64,000 nucleotides of DNA from Parageobacillus sp. KH3-4 (GCF_022846435.1 NZ_AP025627.1:2204001-2268000), one strand, 5' to 3'. Positions 1 to 8,808 are shown, counted from the stretch's first letter. Notes: generated by a model not told the origin, from the letters alone. Numbers and translations are program-made.

Positions 1-930
1 TAATAGTGCAAAAATACTTCCTGGGGATGGAACCGCTACAAGCCCAGCATGGAAGATGGTAAATGTTAATACTCCACTAACTCCACCAGCCATTGCAGCT
101 AAAATTAAAATCGGTTTCATCAAAATATATGGGAAGTAAATTTCATGAATCCCGCCTAAGAAATGAATGATTGCAGCTCCCGGTGCGGATTGTTTTGCCG
201 TTCCTTTTCCAAACAACCAATATGCCAGTAGAATACCAAGACCTGGTCCCGGATTTGTTTCAAGTAGGAATAAAATCGATTTTCCTGTTTTCGCCGCTTG
301 TTCAATACCAAGCGGGCTTAAAATTCCATGGTTAATCGCATTATTTAGGAATAAAACTTTTGCTGGTTCAATAAAAATATTCGCCAATGGCAATAAGTGC
401 CAATCAACAATTTTTTCTACACCTGCTGCTAACGTTTTGCTAATTGCCGAAACAACTGGTCCAATCCCTTTGAATGCAATTAATGTTAATAGCCCGCCAA
501 TAATTCCGGCGGAAAAGTTATTGACTAGCATTTCAAAGCCTTGTTTCACTTTCCCTTGAATCAGCTGGTCAAACTTTTTGATTAGGTAACCACCGAGTGG
601 TCCCATAATCATTGCTCCTAGAAACATCGGAATTTCCGAACCGACAATGACTCCCATTGTCGCTGTGGCACCGACGACGCCGCCGCGAACATCGTAAATC
701 ATTTTGCCACCCGTATAACCAATTAATAGTGGCAATAAATACGTAATCATTGGACTGACAAGTTTCGCAAACGCTTCATTTGGCAGCCATCCTTCCGGGA
801 TAAATAGCGCCGTAATAATTCCCCACGCAATAAATGCCCCAATATTCGGCATAATCATTCCGCTTAAATAGCCACCAAAACGCTGAATCTTCACACGAAA
901 GCTAGACTGATTTTCTGTTGTATAAGCCAT
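1..930 (-). CDS. mtlA: PTS mannitol transporter subunit IICB, 3'-truncated by window edge
   Basis: Mannitol-specific EIICB permease of the phosphotransferase system, an integral membrane protein that takes up and phosphorylates mannitol. The 310 visible codons begin [20 protein letters not shown] and run through hydrophobic IIC segments ([18 protein letters not shown], a [10 protein letters not shown] loop, [19 protein letters not shown]) typical of MtlA. The ATG at 930 follows a strong AAAGGAGG site. The frame is still open at position 1, so the end of IIC and all of IIB, including its phosphorylated Cys, lie outside. A cre-like box upstream (970-984) fits CcpA repression. Family assignment is from motif memory and is fairly secure. 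Confidence 0.85.
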   Translation of the reverse strand, partial: MAYTTENQSSFRVKIQRFGGYLSGMIMPNIGAFIAWGIITALFIPEGWLPNEAFAKLVSPMITYLLPLLIGYTGGKMIYDVRGGVVGATATMGVIVGSEIPMFLGAMIMGPLGGYLIKKFDQLIQGKVKQGFEMLVNNFSAGIIGGLLTLIAFKGIGPVVSAISKTLAAGVEKIVDWHLLPLANIFIEPAKVLFLNNAINHGILSPLGIEQAAKTGKSILFLLETNPGPGLGILLAYWLFGKGTAKQSAPGAAIIHFLGGIHEIYFPYILMKPILILAAMAGGVSGVLTFTIFHAGLVAVPSPGSIFALL

Positions 931-969
931 GTTTCATTTCCTCCTTTTCTCCTAGGATGTACCTTTATC

Positions 970-984
970 TTAAAACGCTTACAT
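970..984 (-). promoter_or_regulatory. cre-like catabolite control site upstream of mtlA
   Basis: On the minus strand this reads ATGTAAGCGTTTTAA, matching the CcpA consensus WTGNAANCGNWNNCW at all but one fixed position. It sits about 40 bp upstream of the mtlA start. Two direct copies of TCTGTTCG at 1108-1115 and 1119-1126 (11-bp period) lie further upstream and could belong to an activator site such as MtlR. That last point is a guess. Confidence 0.55.
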
Positions 985-1274
985 TATGCATTCAATGAAA
1001 AGTAAATATCATTTTGTCCGCCACATTATTGCCATTTTTTAATAATAGTCGTTTTGATTCGACATTTTTAACCAACTAACTCCATTCACTTTTGTCATAA
1101 TCCTTTGTCTGTTCGACATCTGTTCGGCAAATATCCAAAAATTACATAAACAAAAAGCAATGTATATGCATTTTGAATCTGGGATTTGCTAAAACAAGTT
1201 TAAGAAGCATCTAGAGTATTCAAGTAATTTGAAATAGATCTGCAACAATGCCCCCGCTTACATGCTGCTGCACA

Positions 1275-1309
1275 ACAAAAAAAGGACTGAGTCTGTTGAT
1301 TCAGTCCTT
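1275..1309 (-). terminator. Rho-independent terminator after mmsA
   Basis: On the minus strand the stem AAGGACTGA/TCAGTCCTT (9 bp, 9-nt loop) is followed directly by a T-run, 28 nt beyond the mmsA stop codon. It ends the adh-permease-mmsA operon. The rest of 931-1336 holds only the mtlA control region. Confidence 0.9.
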
Positions 1310-1336
1310 CCTATCTAACTATCACATATTACGGTT

Positions 1337-2797
1337 TCAATACCTCGCCGTCACCATCTTTTTACGCGTATAAAATTCAACGCCGTCGCGGCCATTTGCA
1401 TGAAGGTCTCCATAGAAAGAGTTTTTATAACCGGAGAATGGGAAAAACGCCATCGGCGCCGGAACCGCCACGTTGACACCGAGCATGCCGGCATCGATTT
1501 CTTCACGGAATTGACGGACTGCTTTCGCGCTGTCGGTGTAAATGCATGCGCCATTGGCGAATTCGGACTTGTTGGCAATTTGAATGGCTTCATCTAAATC
1601 CCGAGCCCGAACAACCGACAAGACAGGCGCAAAAATTTCATCTGTCCAAATCGTCATGCCCGGCTTCACATGGTCAAAAATCGTCGGTCCGATAAAATAG
1701 CCTTCTCCGCTTGCAGCAGAATCGCGGCGTCCGTCACGGACAAGCTGCGCTCCTTCTTTTTCGCCGATTTCAATATATTTGATGGTCCGTTCTTTATGAG
1801 ACTGACGAATGACGGGACCTAAAAAGACATCCTTCTGTAAACCATTGCCGATTTTTATCTCATCGGCTGCTTTCTTTAAACGTTCCACAAGCTCATCCGC
1901 AATATCGCCTACGGCCACTACTACTGCGCACGCCATGCAGCGTTCCCCTGCCGAGCCAAACGCGGCATTAATAATATTTGTAACGACATAGTCCAAATCA
2001 GCATCTGGCATAACAATGGAATGGTTTTTCGCACCTGCCAAAGCTTGCACCCGTTTTCCATAAGCCGCTGCCGTTTTATATACATATTCCGCTACCGGCT
2101 GCGAGCCGACAAACGATACAGCTTTAATGTCTTTATGCTCTAAAATGCCATTGACGACATCATGCGCTCCATGAACAATGTTTAGGACCCCTTCTGGAAG
2201 ACCGGCTTCCGTAAATAGTTCCGCCAAGCGGTTGGCCAACATTGGCGTGCGTTCAGACGGTTTCAGCACAAACGCATTTCCGCAGGCAATCGCCAAAGGA
2301 AACATCCAGCATGGGACCATCATCGGAAAATTGAAAGGCGTAATTCCGGCAACGACGCCAAGCGGATAGCGGTACATGCCTGATTCGATTCCCGTGGCGA
2401 TATCTGGAAGCTGCTGCCCCATCATTAAAGTAGGAACTCCCGCAGCAAACTCTACGCATTCGATCCCACGTTGAACCTCACCGTACGCTTCATCATAGCT
2501 CTTGCCGTTTTCTAATGTAACAAGGCGAGCTAACTCTTCCCAATGCTCAACAAGGAGCTGCTGGTAGCGGAAAAGAATGCGGGCGCGGCGCGGTACAGGC
2601 ACTTTGCTCCATGTTTTAAATGCTTCTTTTGCTGCCGCAACTGCTTGATCTAATTCTTTCCGTGAAGAAATCGGAACATAAGCCAACGCTTCTCCAGTAG
2701 CCGGATTAGGAACGAGTTCCATCTTTCCTGAGGAAGATTCTACCCATTGTCCACCTATAAAGTTTTTCAATGTTTGTACAGTAGTCGCTGAAGCCAT
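1337..2797 (-). CDS. mmsA: CoA-acylating methylmalonate/malonate-semialdehyde dehydrogenase
   Basis: ALDH-superfamily enzyme of the MmsA/IolA type, converting (methyl)malonate semialdehyde with CoA and NAD+ to propionyl-CoA or acetyl-CoA plus CO2. The 486-aa length is normal. Visible are the NAD-site [12 protein letters not shown] and the catalytic Cys in SAGERCMAC (about C287). The usual ALDH general-base Glu is replaced in QALAGAKNH, the hallmark of the CoA-dependent subfamily. It is the last gene of a three-gene operon with the permease (28 bp upstream) and iron alcohol dehydrogenase, so it probably receives the semialdehyde made by that dehydrogenase. No myo-inositol genes are near, so iolA is the less apt name here. 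Confidence 0.9.
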   Translation of the reverse strand: MASATTVQTLKNFIGGQWVESSSGKMELVPNPATGEALAYVPISSRKELDQAVAAAKEAFKTWSKVPVPRRARILFRYQQLLVEHWEELARLVTLENGKSYDEAYGEVQRGIECVEFAAGVPTLMMGQQLPDIATGIESGMYRYPLGVVAGITPFNFPMMVPCWMFPLAIACGNAFVLKPSERTPMLANRLAELFTEAGLPEGVLNIVHGAHDVVNGILEHKDIKAVSFVGSQPVAEYVYKTAAAYGKRVQALAGAKNHSIVMPDADLDYVVTNIINAAFGSAGERCMACAVVVAVGDIADELVERLKKAADEIKIGNGLQKDVFLGPVIRQSHKERTIKYIEIGEKEGAQLVRDGRRDSAASGEGYFIGPTIFDHVKPGMTIWTDEIFAPVLSVVRARDLDEAIQIANKSEFANGACIYTDSAKAVRQFREEIDAGMLGVNVAVPAPMAFFPFSGYKNSFYGDLHANGRDGVEFYTRKKMVTARY

Positions 2798-2825
2798 TAT
2801 TTCATTCCCCCTTCAATTTTGTTTG

Positions 2826-4265
2826 TTAAACAAGTCCGGTTAAACTGTACACAGCAATCACAAAGAAACAAGCAATACTCTTAATGATAGTGATCGCAAA
2901 AATATCTTGATAAGACTGGCGGTGAGTCAATCCTGTGACAGCAAGAAGTGTAATCACTGCTCCGTTATGCGGGAGGGAATCCATGCCTCCTGAAGCCATC
3001 GCCACAACGCGATGCATCACTTCTAGCGGAATATTATAACTTGTTGCCATTTCCACATACTTTTCCCCCATAGCACTAAGAGCAATCCCCATTCCACCAG
3101 AAGCAGAACCGGTAATCCCCGCTAAAACGTTCGTCGTTACCGCCCCATTTACCAACGGGTTTGTGAAAGTGTGAGAAATTCCTTCACGAACTATGCTAAA
3201 ACCTGGCAACGCCGCAATGACACCGCCAAATCCATACTCTGAACCTGTATTCATGGCAGCCAATAAAGCGCCGCCAATGCTGGCATTTACACCGTTTTTA
3301 AACCCTTGCGCGATGCCTTTCCAATTATAAGCAATCGTAGCGATAATACCGATCACCAGCGCCAGTTCGACAGACCAGATTCCAACCACATTAGGAAGTT
3401 CAACCGTCCCAAATTCTTTTAAACCGATCTTGGTAAAATCAAAACCATTAGGATACCACTTTGGAATATTTACCGTAAAAAACTTATTCATCACACCTAC
3501 TAAAACAAGAGGCAAAAATGCTAACCATTGACGTGCTTTGCTTGTTGTCCCTTCTATAGGTAAATGGACGGGAAGTGCCTCTGCTTCTGCTGCAGTAGCC
3601 ATTTCTGAACGCGGATCGCCAAACCCGTAATACCCTTCGCCAGCCGCTTCTGCTTTTTTGCGCCGAAATTCCAAATACATCATTCCAAGAACAAAAATGA
3701 AAATGGAACCGATTATCCCTAATGTTGGGGCAGCATAGATATCCGTTTTGAAAAAAGAAGTAGGAATCACGTTTTGAATTTGCGGTGTCCCCGGCAAAGC
3801 GTCCATCGTAAACGATAAAGAACCTAAAGCAATCGTTCCGGGAATTAACCGTTTAGGAATATTCGCTTCACGAAAAAGGTTGGCAGCAAACGGATAAACA
3901 GCAAACGCGACAACAAACAAGCTGACCCCGCTGTAAGTTAAGATGGCGCACATTAAAACAATAGCTAAAATGGCGCGTTTGGCCCCAACTAATTGAATAA
4001 TGATTTTGGCAATCGATGATGCTACTCCTGACATTTCGACCAATTTTCCAAAAATAGCCCCTAATAAGAAAACAGGAAAATAAAGTTTAATAAAACCAAC
4101 CATCTTTTCCATAAAAATATTCGAGAAGAACGGAAGCGCGTAGCTAGGTTCAGTAAGAATGACCGCCAGCAATGCACACAGCGGTGCAAAAAGAATAACA
4201 GAAAATCCTCTGTAAGCAATTAACATTAACAATGCTAAAGCAAGAATAATAACAAGAAGATCCAT
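2826..4265 (-). CDS. GntP-family hydroxy-acid permease
   Basis: Multi-spanning permease of the GntP/gluconate:H+ symporter family, resembling the 3-hydroxybutyrate-type branch. Start ATG at 4265 (MDLLVIILAL) is chosen because GGGGAGAAAAGGTG lies just upstream; an in-frame ATG at 4331 would add a hydrophilic 22-aa leader. About 479 aa with many hydrophobic helices, the conserved segment FTMDALPGTPQIQN and a late GGMDSLPHNGAVI motif typical of the family. Its place between an alcohol dehydrogenase and a (methyl)malonate-semialdehyde dehydrogenase suggests a 3-hydroxyacid substrate such as 3-hydroxyisobutyrate or 3-hydroxypropionate. The family is clear; the substrate is inferred. Confidence 0.85.
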   Translation of the reverse strand: MDLLVIILALALLMLIAYRGFSVILFAPLCALLAVILTEPSYALPFFSNIFMEKMVGFIKLYFPVFLLGAIFGKLVEMSGVASSIAKIIIQLVGAKRAILAIVLMCAILTYSGVSLFVVAFAVYPFAANLFREANIPKRLIPGTIALGSLSFTMDALPGTPQIQNVIPTSFFKTDIYAAPTLGIIGSIFIFVLGMMYLEFRRKKAEAAGEGYYGFGDPRSEMATAAEAEALPVHLPIEGTTSKARQWLAFLPLVLVGVMNKFFTVNIPKWYPNGFDFTKIGLKEFGTVELPNVVGIWSVELALVIGIIATIAYNWKGIAQGFKNGVNASIGGALLAAMNTGSEYGFGGVIAALPGFSIVREGISHTFTNPLVNGAVTTNVLAGITGSASGGMGIALSAMGEKYVEMATSYNIPLEVMHRVVAMASGGMDSLPHNGAVITLLAVTGLTHRQSYQDIFAITIIKSIACFFVIAVYSLTGLV

Positions 4266-4303
4266 CACCTTTTCTCCCCTTCCCCCTTGACCCCTTCCTT
4301 TGA

Positions 4304-5503
4304 CTAAAGCGATATTGAATTCGTTGAACAAAAATCATAATCATAGCAAACATGATAGAGTTGAACAATTTCTTCATGAGTCGGAACTCTTGGGTTATTT
4401 CCCGGGCTGCCGCTCGCTAGCGCATCGGCCGCCATTTTATCAACGGCTTTGTCAAACTGTTCTTTTTCAATTCCCCATGTTTTCATATTTGGAATATGGA
4501 GATCCCGGCAGAGCTGTTTCACTTCCAAAATAAGCGCATCGGCCGCTTCTTCATCGGAGGCGTTCTTTAATTCCGGCTTGATCAGACGGGAGATCACTGC
4601 AAGTTTTTCTATCGCGCTCTTTTTTGTAAATTCCAGCACCCCCGGCAGCAGCATCGCGTTCGACACGCCGTGCGGAACATGAAAAAGTGCGCCGATCGGC
4701 CGTGACATCCCGTGGACAAGCGTCACCGATGCGTTGGAAAATGCAGCACCTGCCACCATCGCGCCGATTGCCATCTTCTCGCGCGCATCAATATCGTTGC
4801 CATTTTTATACGCCTGGCGCAAATTCCCCATGATCGCTTCGATTGCCGATAGCGCCAATACGTCGGTTACTGGATGGGCGCGCCGCGAAATATATGCTTC
4901 GATCGCATGGCATAGCGCGTCTATCCCAGTTGCCGCGGTCACCGGCGGCGGACACGATACGGTTAAAATCGGATCGACAATCGCGACAGCCGGCAATAGT
5001 TCGGGCTGGGAAATCATCATTTTGACGTCCGTTTGCGTGTCAATAATGACGGTAACTTTCGTGACCTCGGAACCGGTGCCTGCAGTCGTCGGAACGGCGA
5101 TAAGCGGAAGCGGTTTGTTCGCAAACGGCTTGGCATTGCCCACATAATCGCTGATCGTTCCTTCGTTTGTCATCATGACCGCCACCGCTTTCGCCGTATC
5201 AATGCTGCTCCCTCCGCCAATAGCAACGATGACATCACACCGCTCTTGGCGGCAAACTTCGAGCGCTTCCTTTACATGAATATCGGTCGGCTCCGTATCT
5301 ACCCCTGTATACTTGGCAAATGGAAGCGCTTTTTTTCGTAAATGTTCTTCACAAAACGCGACATTGCCGAGCTTCTCCATGACAGGATCGCTGATAATAA
5401 GCACTTTATTCCCGTGCAGACGCGCTTGATTCCCGATTTCGTTAAAAGCACCGCGCCCATATAAAATCCGGCTTGGCATGAGAAGTTGATGCATTTGTGG
5501 CAT
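4304..5503 (-). CDS. Iron-containing (type III) alcohol dehydrogenase
   Basis: Group III NAD(P)-dependent dehydrogenase of 399 aa. The start MPQMHQLLMPSRILYG at 5503 follows AAAGGAGGAGGAACA; the longer reading adds only leader residues. Visible are the coenzyme motif VAIGGGSSIDTAKA, the metal ligands in DALCHAIEAY, and later His residues in LVHGMSRPIGALFHVPHG. It is the first gene of the sigma-54 operon and probably oxidises a hydroxyacid or alcohol to the semialdehyde used by the downstream mmsA product. Substrate identity is inference: 3-hydroxyisobutyrate, 3-hydroxypropionate or a diol are all possible. Confidence 0.85.
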   Translation of the reverse strand: MPQMHQLLMPSRILYGRGAFNEIGNQARLHGNKVLIISDPVMEKLGNVAFCEEHLRKKALPFAKYTGVDTEPTDIHVKEALEVCRQERCDVIVAIGGGSSIDTAKAVAVMMTNEGTISDYVGNAKPFANKPLPLIAVPTTAGTGSEVTKVTVIIDTQTDVKMMISQPELLPAVAIVDPILTVSCPPPVTAATGIDALCHAIEAYISRRAHPVTDVLALSAIEAIMGNLRQAYKNGNDIDAREKMAIGAMVAGAAFSNASVTLVHGMSRPIGALFHVPHGVSNAMLLPGVLEFTKKSAIEKLAVISRLIKPELKNASDEEAADALILEVKQLCRDLHIPNMKTWGIEKEQFDKAVDKMAADALASGSPGNNPRVPTHEEIVQLYHVCYDYDFCSTNSISL

Positions 5504-5518
5504 TGTTCCTCCTCCTTT

Positions 5519-5532
5519 TGATAACGCTTTCA
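5519..5532 (-). promoter_or_regulatory. cre box just downstream of the sigma-54 promoter
   Basis: The minus strand reads TGAAAGCGTTATCA, a full match to TGNAANCGNWNNCA. It lies between the predicted sigma-54 start site (about 5534) and the alcohol dehydrogenase RBS, where CcpA would act as a roadblock. This links the operon to carbon catabolite repression. Confidence 0.75.
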
Positions 5533-5544
5533 ATATGATAATCA

Positions 5545-5561
5545 TGCAAAAGTCATGCCAA
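5545..5561 (-). promoter_or_regulatory. Sigma-54 (-24/-12) promoter of the adh-permease-mmsA operon
   Basis: The minus strand reads TTGGCATGACTTTTGCA, with the GG of the -24 and GC of the -12 elements correctly spaced (consensus TGGCACN5TTGC). It is about 42 bp upstream of the alcohol dehydrogenase start and about 115 bp from the end of the NtrC-type activator gene. Promoter, activator and operon support each other. Confidence 0.9.
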
Positions 5562-5623
5562 GCCGGAACCCCGCTGTTTTTCCGCTAGTTTAATATTCAG
5601 TTTTTTATTATAGCAATGATGCA

Positions 5624-5651
5624 CCGACAATTATCCGACATATTTCCGACA
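5624..5651 (-). promoter_or_regulatory. Candidate enhancer: three CCGACA repeats in helical phase
   Basis: CCGACA occurs at 5624-5629, 5635-5640 and 5646-5651, an exact 11-bp period, 65-105 bp upstream of the sigma-54 promoter and just after the activator gene. Position and phasing fit an upstream activating sequence for that activator. Direct rather than inverted symmetry is unusual for NtrC-type proteins, so the role is tentative. Confidence 0.5.
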
Positions 5652-5675
5652 TATTTGTACATTATTCCAACGTAT

Positions 5676-7409
5676 TTATAGATTGTATTTTTTTAGTTTT
5701 TCATAAAGTGTGGACCGATGCATGCCTAATTTTCTCGCTGCCGCTGCTTTATTTCCCTTTTCCTCAATTAATGCCTGCTTGATTCTTTCGCGTTCATAAT
5801 AATCAACAATGTCCCGCCAATGAGCATCTGGTTGCTCGATGATATTTTTTCTTTCTTCCACTTCACGGCCGTTTTTCATAAACAGAGCGGAAGAAAGAAT
5901 ATGGGAAGGCAAGTGCTCCTTTTCGATTTTTTGCCCGTCCACCATTCCAACCAACCATTCCACTACATTGACAAGTTCGCGAATATTTCCCGGCCATGAA
6001 TAATCCATAAGCGCTTGCATCGCCTCTTTTGTGAATTCTTTTTGTTTTAAGCCGAACTGCTCACAAATCCTTTCCATATGGTAGGCAAGCAAATAAGGGA
6101 TGTCCATTTTCCGCTCCCGCAAGGCAGGAATATGAATGCGAATAATATTGAGGCGGTAGAAAAGATCTTCGCGAAACTGACCTTTTTGCACCATTTCTTC
6201 TAAATTTTTATTCGTAGCGGCGATGATGCGAACATCGAGCTCCATTTCCGCTACGCCGCCGACTCGCTCCACTTTTTTCTCTTCTAACACTCGCAGTATT
6301 TTCGCTTGCATATATAGCGGCATATCGCCTATTTCATCTAAAAATAACGTCCCTTTATGGGCAAGTTGAAACTTTCCCGGCTTTCCACCTTTTTTCGCTC
6401 CGGTAAACGCCCCTTCTTCATAGCCAAACAATTCTGCTTCAAGAAGCGATTCAGGAATTGCTGCACAGTTAACGCTGACAAAATTGCCGTCAACATACGG
6501 ACTCGATTGGTGAATCGCTTTCGCCAGCACTTCTTTTCCCGTTCCGCTTTCTCCGGTAATTAACACAGTAGATGGCACACGCGCTGCTCTTCTCACCATT
6601 TGTTTAATTTTTGCAATCGCTGGGCTGCGGCCGACAATGCTATCCAAACCTGAAATTTGTTTTTTTGGAAAAGCCGCACGTTTTACCTGCTTTTCTTTTT
6701 GACTAGCTTGACGCGACAACTCTTGCACTCGCTGAAAAATTTGATACACTTCCGAAACTCCTTGAAAAATGAGCATCCCAATTGCTCCGACCACTTTTCC
6801 TTCTCGCCAAATTGGAATGCGATGCACAACCATTGGCTGATCAAAAATTTTCTGAATAAATCCTCTTTCTGGAACACCCGATTCGATGCAAATATGTAAT
6901 CTTGTATTTTCAATGACTTCTGTCACATGTTTTCCGATCGCATCTTCCCTGCGAATGCCGAGAAACTGACAATATGCCTTGTTTATTTCACGAATAATGC
7001 CTTGTGCGTCCACGACAGCAATTCCTTCATATGCCGAATCAAGAACAGTTTTCATCATCTCCACCATGCTATGCGCCTCTTGCAATTCCAGTTTCAGCCT
7101 CTGAATCTCGGTGATCAACTCCGAAACGGACGTATGGCTTTTAGGCGGAACATCGGCCGGCTGTTCTTTTGTATGTTCCACTGTCGTTTCCTGCGCGTTC
7201 CATAACGACTCTATTGTTTCGTCATCATCCCATTTGTCCGCCAACGCTTTCAGCAGCATCCTGTATGTCAACCGACCCATTTCCCGGCGCTGACGGTCGA
7301 TTACCGGAATTTCGTTTATTTCATAGCGGATAAATAGCTGCACCGCTTCTTTTAACGTCTGCTCGGCGCGCAACACGATTTCTTCATATCCATATACGCT
7401 GCCGCACAT
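5676..7409 (-). CDS. Sigma-54-dependent transcriptional activator (CBS-PAS-AAA+-HTH)
   Basis: Bacterial enhancer-binding protein of 577 aa. In order: an N-terminal CBS-like sensor region (about residues 8-60), a linker with coiled coil, a PAS domain (about 110-220), the AAA+ domain with Walker A GESGTGKE, the sigma-54 contact loop GAFTGA and Walker B TLFLDEIGD, and a C-terminal Fis-type helix-turn-helix (NKAAAARKLGMHRSTLYEKL). The ATG at 7409 (MCGSVYGYEE) is preferred because GGAGGG lies 8 nt upstream; a GTG at 7427 would add six residues. It surely drives the -24/-12 promoter at 5545-5561. The effector sensed by CBS/PAS is unknown. Confidence 0.92.
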   Translation of the reverse strand: MCGSVYGYEEIVLRAEQTLKEAVQLFIRYEINEIPVIDRQRREMGRLTYRMLLKALADKWDDDETIESLWNAQETTVEHTKEQPADVPPKSHTSVSELITEIQRLKLELQEAHSMVEMMKTVLDSAYEGIAVVDAQGIIREINKAYCQFLGIRREDAIGKHVTEVIENTRLHICIESGVPERGFIQKIFDQPMVVHRIPIWREGKVVGAIGMLIFQGVSEVYQIFQRVQELSRQASQKEKQVKRAAFPKKQISGLDSIVGRSPAIAKIKQMVRRAARVPSTVLITGESGTGKEVLAKAIHQSSPYVDGNFVSVNCAAIPESLLEAELFGYEEGAFTGAKKGGKPGKFQLAHKGTLFLDEIGDMPLYMQAKILRVLEEKKVERVGGVAEMELDVRIIAATNKNLEEMVQKGQFREDLFYRLNIIRIHIPALRERKMDIPYLLAYHMERICEQFGLKQKEFTKEAMQALMDYSWPGNIRELVNVVEWLVGMVDGQKIEKEHLPSHILSSALFMKNGREVEERKNIIEQPDAHWRDIVDYYERERIKQALIEEKGNKAAAARKLGMHRSTLYEKLKKYNL

Positions 7410-7521
7410 GCAAAGTCCCTCCTTCACCTTCCTTTTTATCTATTTTCATATTTTTCGCTGCTGGCATGAGAAATCCTTTGCATCGACCTACCGCCATAAA
7501 AAAAGAGGCAATCCTTCCGCT

Positions 7522-7549
7522 AACGGGTTCGGTTGTTGAGTACAAAATT
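7522..7549. repeat. Left terminal inverted repeat of the cassette
   Basis: Begins AACGGGTTCGGTT and continues to GTACAAAATT. It pairs with 8338-8365. Confidence 0.75.
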
Positions 7550-7554
7550 GAAAA

Positions 7555-7610
7555 GGCTGTCCCAAAAGGTCGGTAAAACGACCTTTTGAGGACAGCCTCT
7601 TTTTATTTTT
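7555..7610 (+). terminator. Strong two-part hairpin terminator inside the left cassette end
   Basis: The outer stem GGCTGTCC/GGACAGCC encloses the inner stem AAAAGGTCG/CGACCTTTT and is followed by TCTTTTTATTTTT. No plus-strand gene ends just before it, so it probably insulates the cassette or is left from an IS transposase gene. Confidence 0.75.
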
Positions 7611-7735
7611 GTTGAAATATCAATATTTTTTGGCGAAATCCTTTTTAAGGATTTTGGTATTTTATGTTAAACTAAATATATAGATTACTCAGAGAATTAG
7701 CAAAGGGGAAAATTAACCCACGAGAGGGGAAGTGT

Positions 7736-8185
7736 ATGAAAAAGTTTTTAATTACATTATTAGTATTAATTGCGTTAGGCATTGGGGGTTATTTTGTTAT
7801 TGGACTATTTAGTGCTAAACCACCTTTACCAACCATAACCGTTGGAGAAAAAAAGGTAGAAGTGACACAAGGTTCGTATTGTTGGAATGGATTACTTAAT
7901 TCTGTTTGTGCTGATACAAGTTCTCCGCCAGAACTCATTAAAAATCAAGAACTAAAACCTGTGGTTGTACCACCAAATTCCCAATTGAAAATAGAATTCA
8001 AAGACGAGCCTAAAGAAAATACATTAGTAGTAAATAGATGGCTTACAAATGAAAAAACAGAAAATATTCCAATAAATGATAATGTGATACTATTACCAAA
8101 AGAAAAAGGTGTATATGTGTATGATGTTTCAGCAAGATGGGAAAAGGGAGATTCAAGTTCTGCATTTGTAATTGAAGTACGGTAG
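7736..8185 (+). CDS. Small exported or membrane-anchored protein of unknown function (cassette cargo)
   Basis: 149 aa. GAGGGGAAGTGT precedes the ATG. Residues 1-26 are Lys-Lys followed by one hydrophobic segment (FLITLLVLIALGIGGYFVIGLF): a signal anchor or uncleaved signal peptide without a lipobox. The rest is hydrophilic, with two Cys in SYCWNGLLNSVC, a short beta-rich middle and a YVYDVSARWEKG ending that suggests a small extracytoplasmic beta domain. Base composition is clearly more A+T-rich than the flanking operons, supporting separate origin. Family not recognised; it could be a lipoprotein-like or immunity/stress protein. It is the only gene inside the cassette. Confidence 0.7.
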   Translation: MKKFLITLLVLIALGIGGYFVIGLFSAKPPLPTITVGEKKVEVTQGSYCWNGLLNSVCADTSSPPELIKNQELKPVVVPPNSQLKIEFKDEPKENTLVVNRWLTNEKTENIPINDNVILLPKEKGVYVYDVSARWEKGDSSSAFVIEVR

Positions 8186-8235
8186 TAACCTTTTAGTAAC
8201 AGTCTTAATTTAACAAGTCAATATAATTTTAGTTT

Positions 8236-8270
8236 AAAACGCTTGGAATAAGCCCAAGCGTTTTAATGTG
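8236..8270 (+). terminator. Terminator after the cassette cargo gene
   Basis: The stem AAAACGCTTGG/CCAAGCGTTTT (11 bp, 7-nt loop) ends in a T-run, about 50 nt past the stop codon. Confidence 0.75.
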
Positions 8271-8337
8271 CTTTTTACTTTGTTAAATTTGGTTCGAATT
8301 TTGTGCTAATTATGCTGTTATTTGTACTGTTTTTTTT

Positions 8338-8365
8338 AATTTTGTACTTCTGAACCGAACCCGTT
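8338..8365. repeat. Right terminal inverted repeat of the cassette
   Basis: AATTTTGTAC, five variable bases, then AACCGAACCCGTT: the inverse of 7522-7549. Confidence 0.75.
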
Positions 8366-8499
8366 ATCCTTTCGCTCTCCTCTTTTTATAAATGTGGATA
8401 TATCAACGGTTGTAGCCGTTTTAGGAGCGTTTTTTCGACATACTTTCTAACATTGGAGAAAGTGGATAGGATGCACATGGATCTCCGAATGAAGTCTAG

Positions 8500-8615
8500 A
8501 ACTTTGTGTCAAAATAAATGGCATAATGCGGCTTTATTTCCCAGATATCTAAGTTCGCTGGACAGGGAGTGGATTTTATACAATTATTGGGACTCGACCG
8601 ATCTCTGCAACCCTC
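8500..8615. repeat. Degenerate intergenic repeat, copy 1
   Basis: The stretch with TTTATTTCCCAGATATCTAAG, then TTCGCTGGACA, and ending GATCTCTGCAAC resembles 52225-52365 (TTTATTTTCCAGAGATCCAAG, TTTGCTGGACC, GATTTCTGCAAA) with similar spacing. No convincing reading frame is conserved. It may be the remnant of an old insertion sequence or decayed gene. Confidence 0.4.
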
Positions 8616-8623
8616 TTTTATAC

Positions 8624-8804
8624 CTATGCAAGAATTTGCTCGATTTTCTCCAGCACATCTTCCGTTCATTTGACGCCCACGGCCTTGACGTTTTCTTCGA
8701 CTTGTTCCGGCCGGCTTGTGCCAATTAACGCGCTTGCGACGTTCGGCTGGCGCAATACCCAGGCAAGCGCCAATTGGGTAAAGGTGATGCCGAGTTCGGC
8801 GGCT
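8624..8804 (-). pseudogene. 3' fragment of an aldo/keto reductase gene
   Basis: These 181 bp match the 3' end of the intact aldo/keto reductase gene (28594-28774) with about 16 differences by eye, roughly 91% identity. They keep the same terminal TAG but have an in-frame TGA where the intact gene has a Leu codon. Similarity stops abruptly at 8804, five bases before the stop codon of the first island gene. The fragment is a dead partial duplicate and marks the left edge of the catabolic island. Confidence 0.9.
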
Positions 8805-8808
8805 GCTT

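Larger units (their letters stand above)
7511..8376. mobile_element. Transposase-less IS-like cassette with cargo gene
   Basis: An 844-bp unit (7522-8365) is bounded by inverted repeats. The left end reads AACGGGTTCGGTT, five variable bases, then GTACAAAATT; the right end repeats this inverted, 24 of 28 positions matching. Outside it, ATCCTTCCGCT (7511-7521) and ATCCTTTCGCT (8366-8376) look like an 11-bp target duplication with one mismatch. A strong hairpin sits just inside the left end, as is common after IS transposase genes, but no transposase is present. The interior carries only the 149-codon gene at 7736. The layout resembles the mobile insertion cassettes described for IS231/IS4-type elements in bacilli; the parent IS was not identified. 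Confidence 0.75.

Noticed and set aside
8453-8728. 91-codon plus-strand open frame
   Set aside because: It runs across the degenerate repeat and antisense through the aldo/keto reductase fragment.
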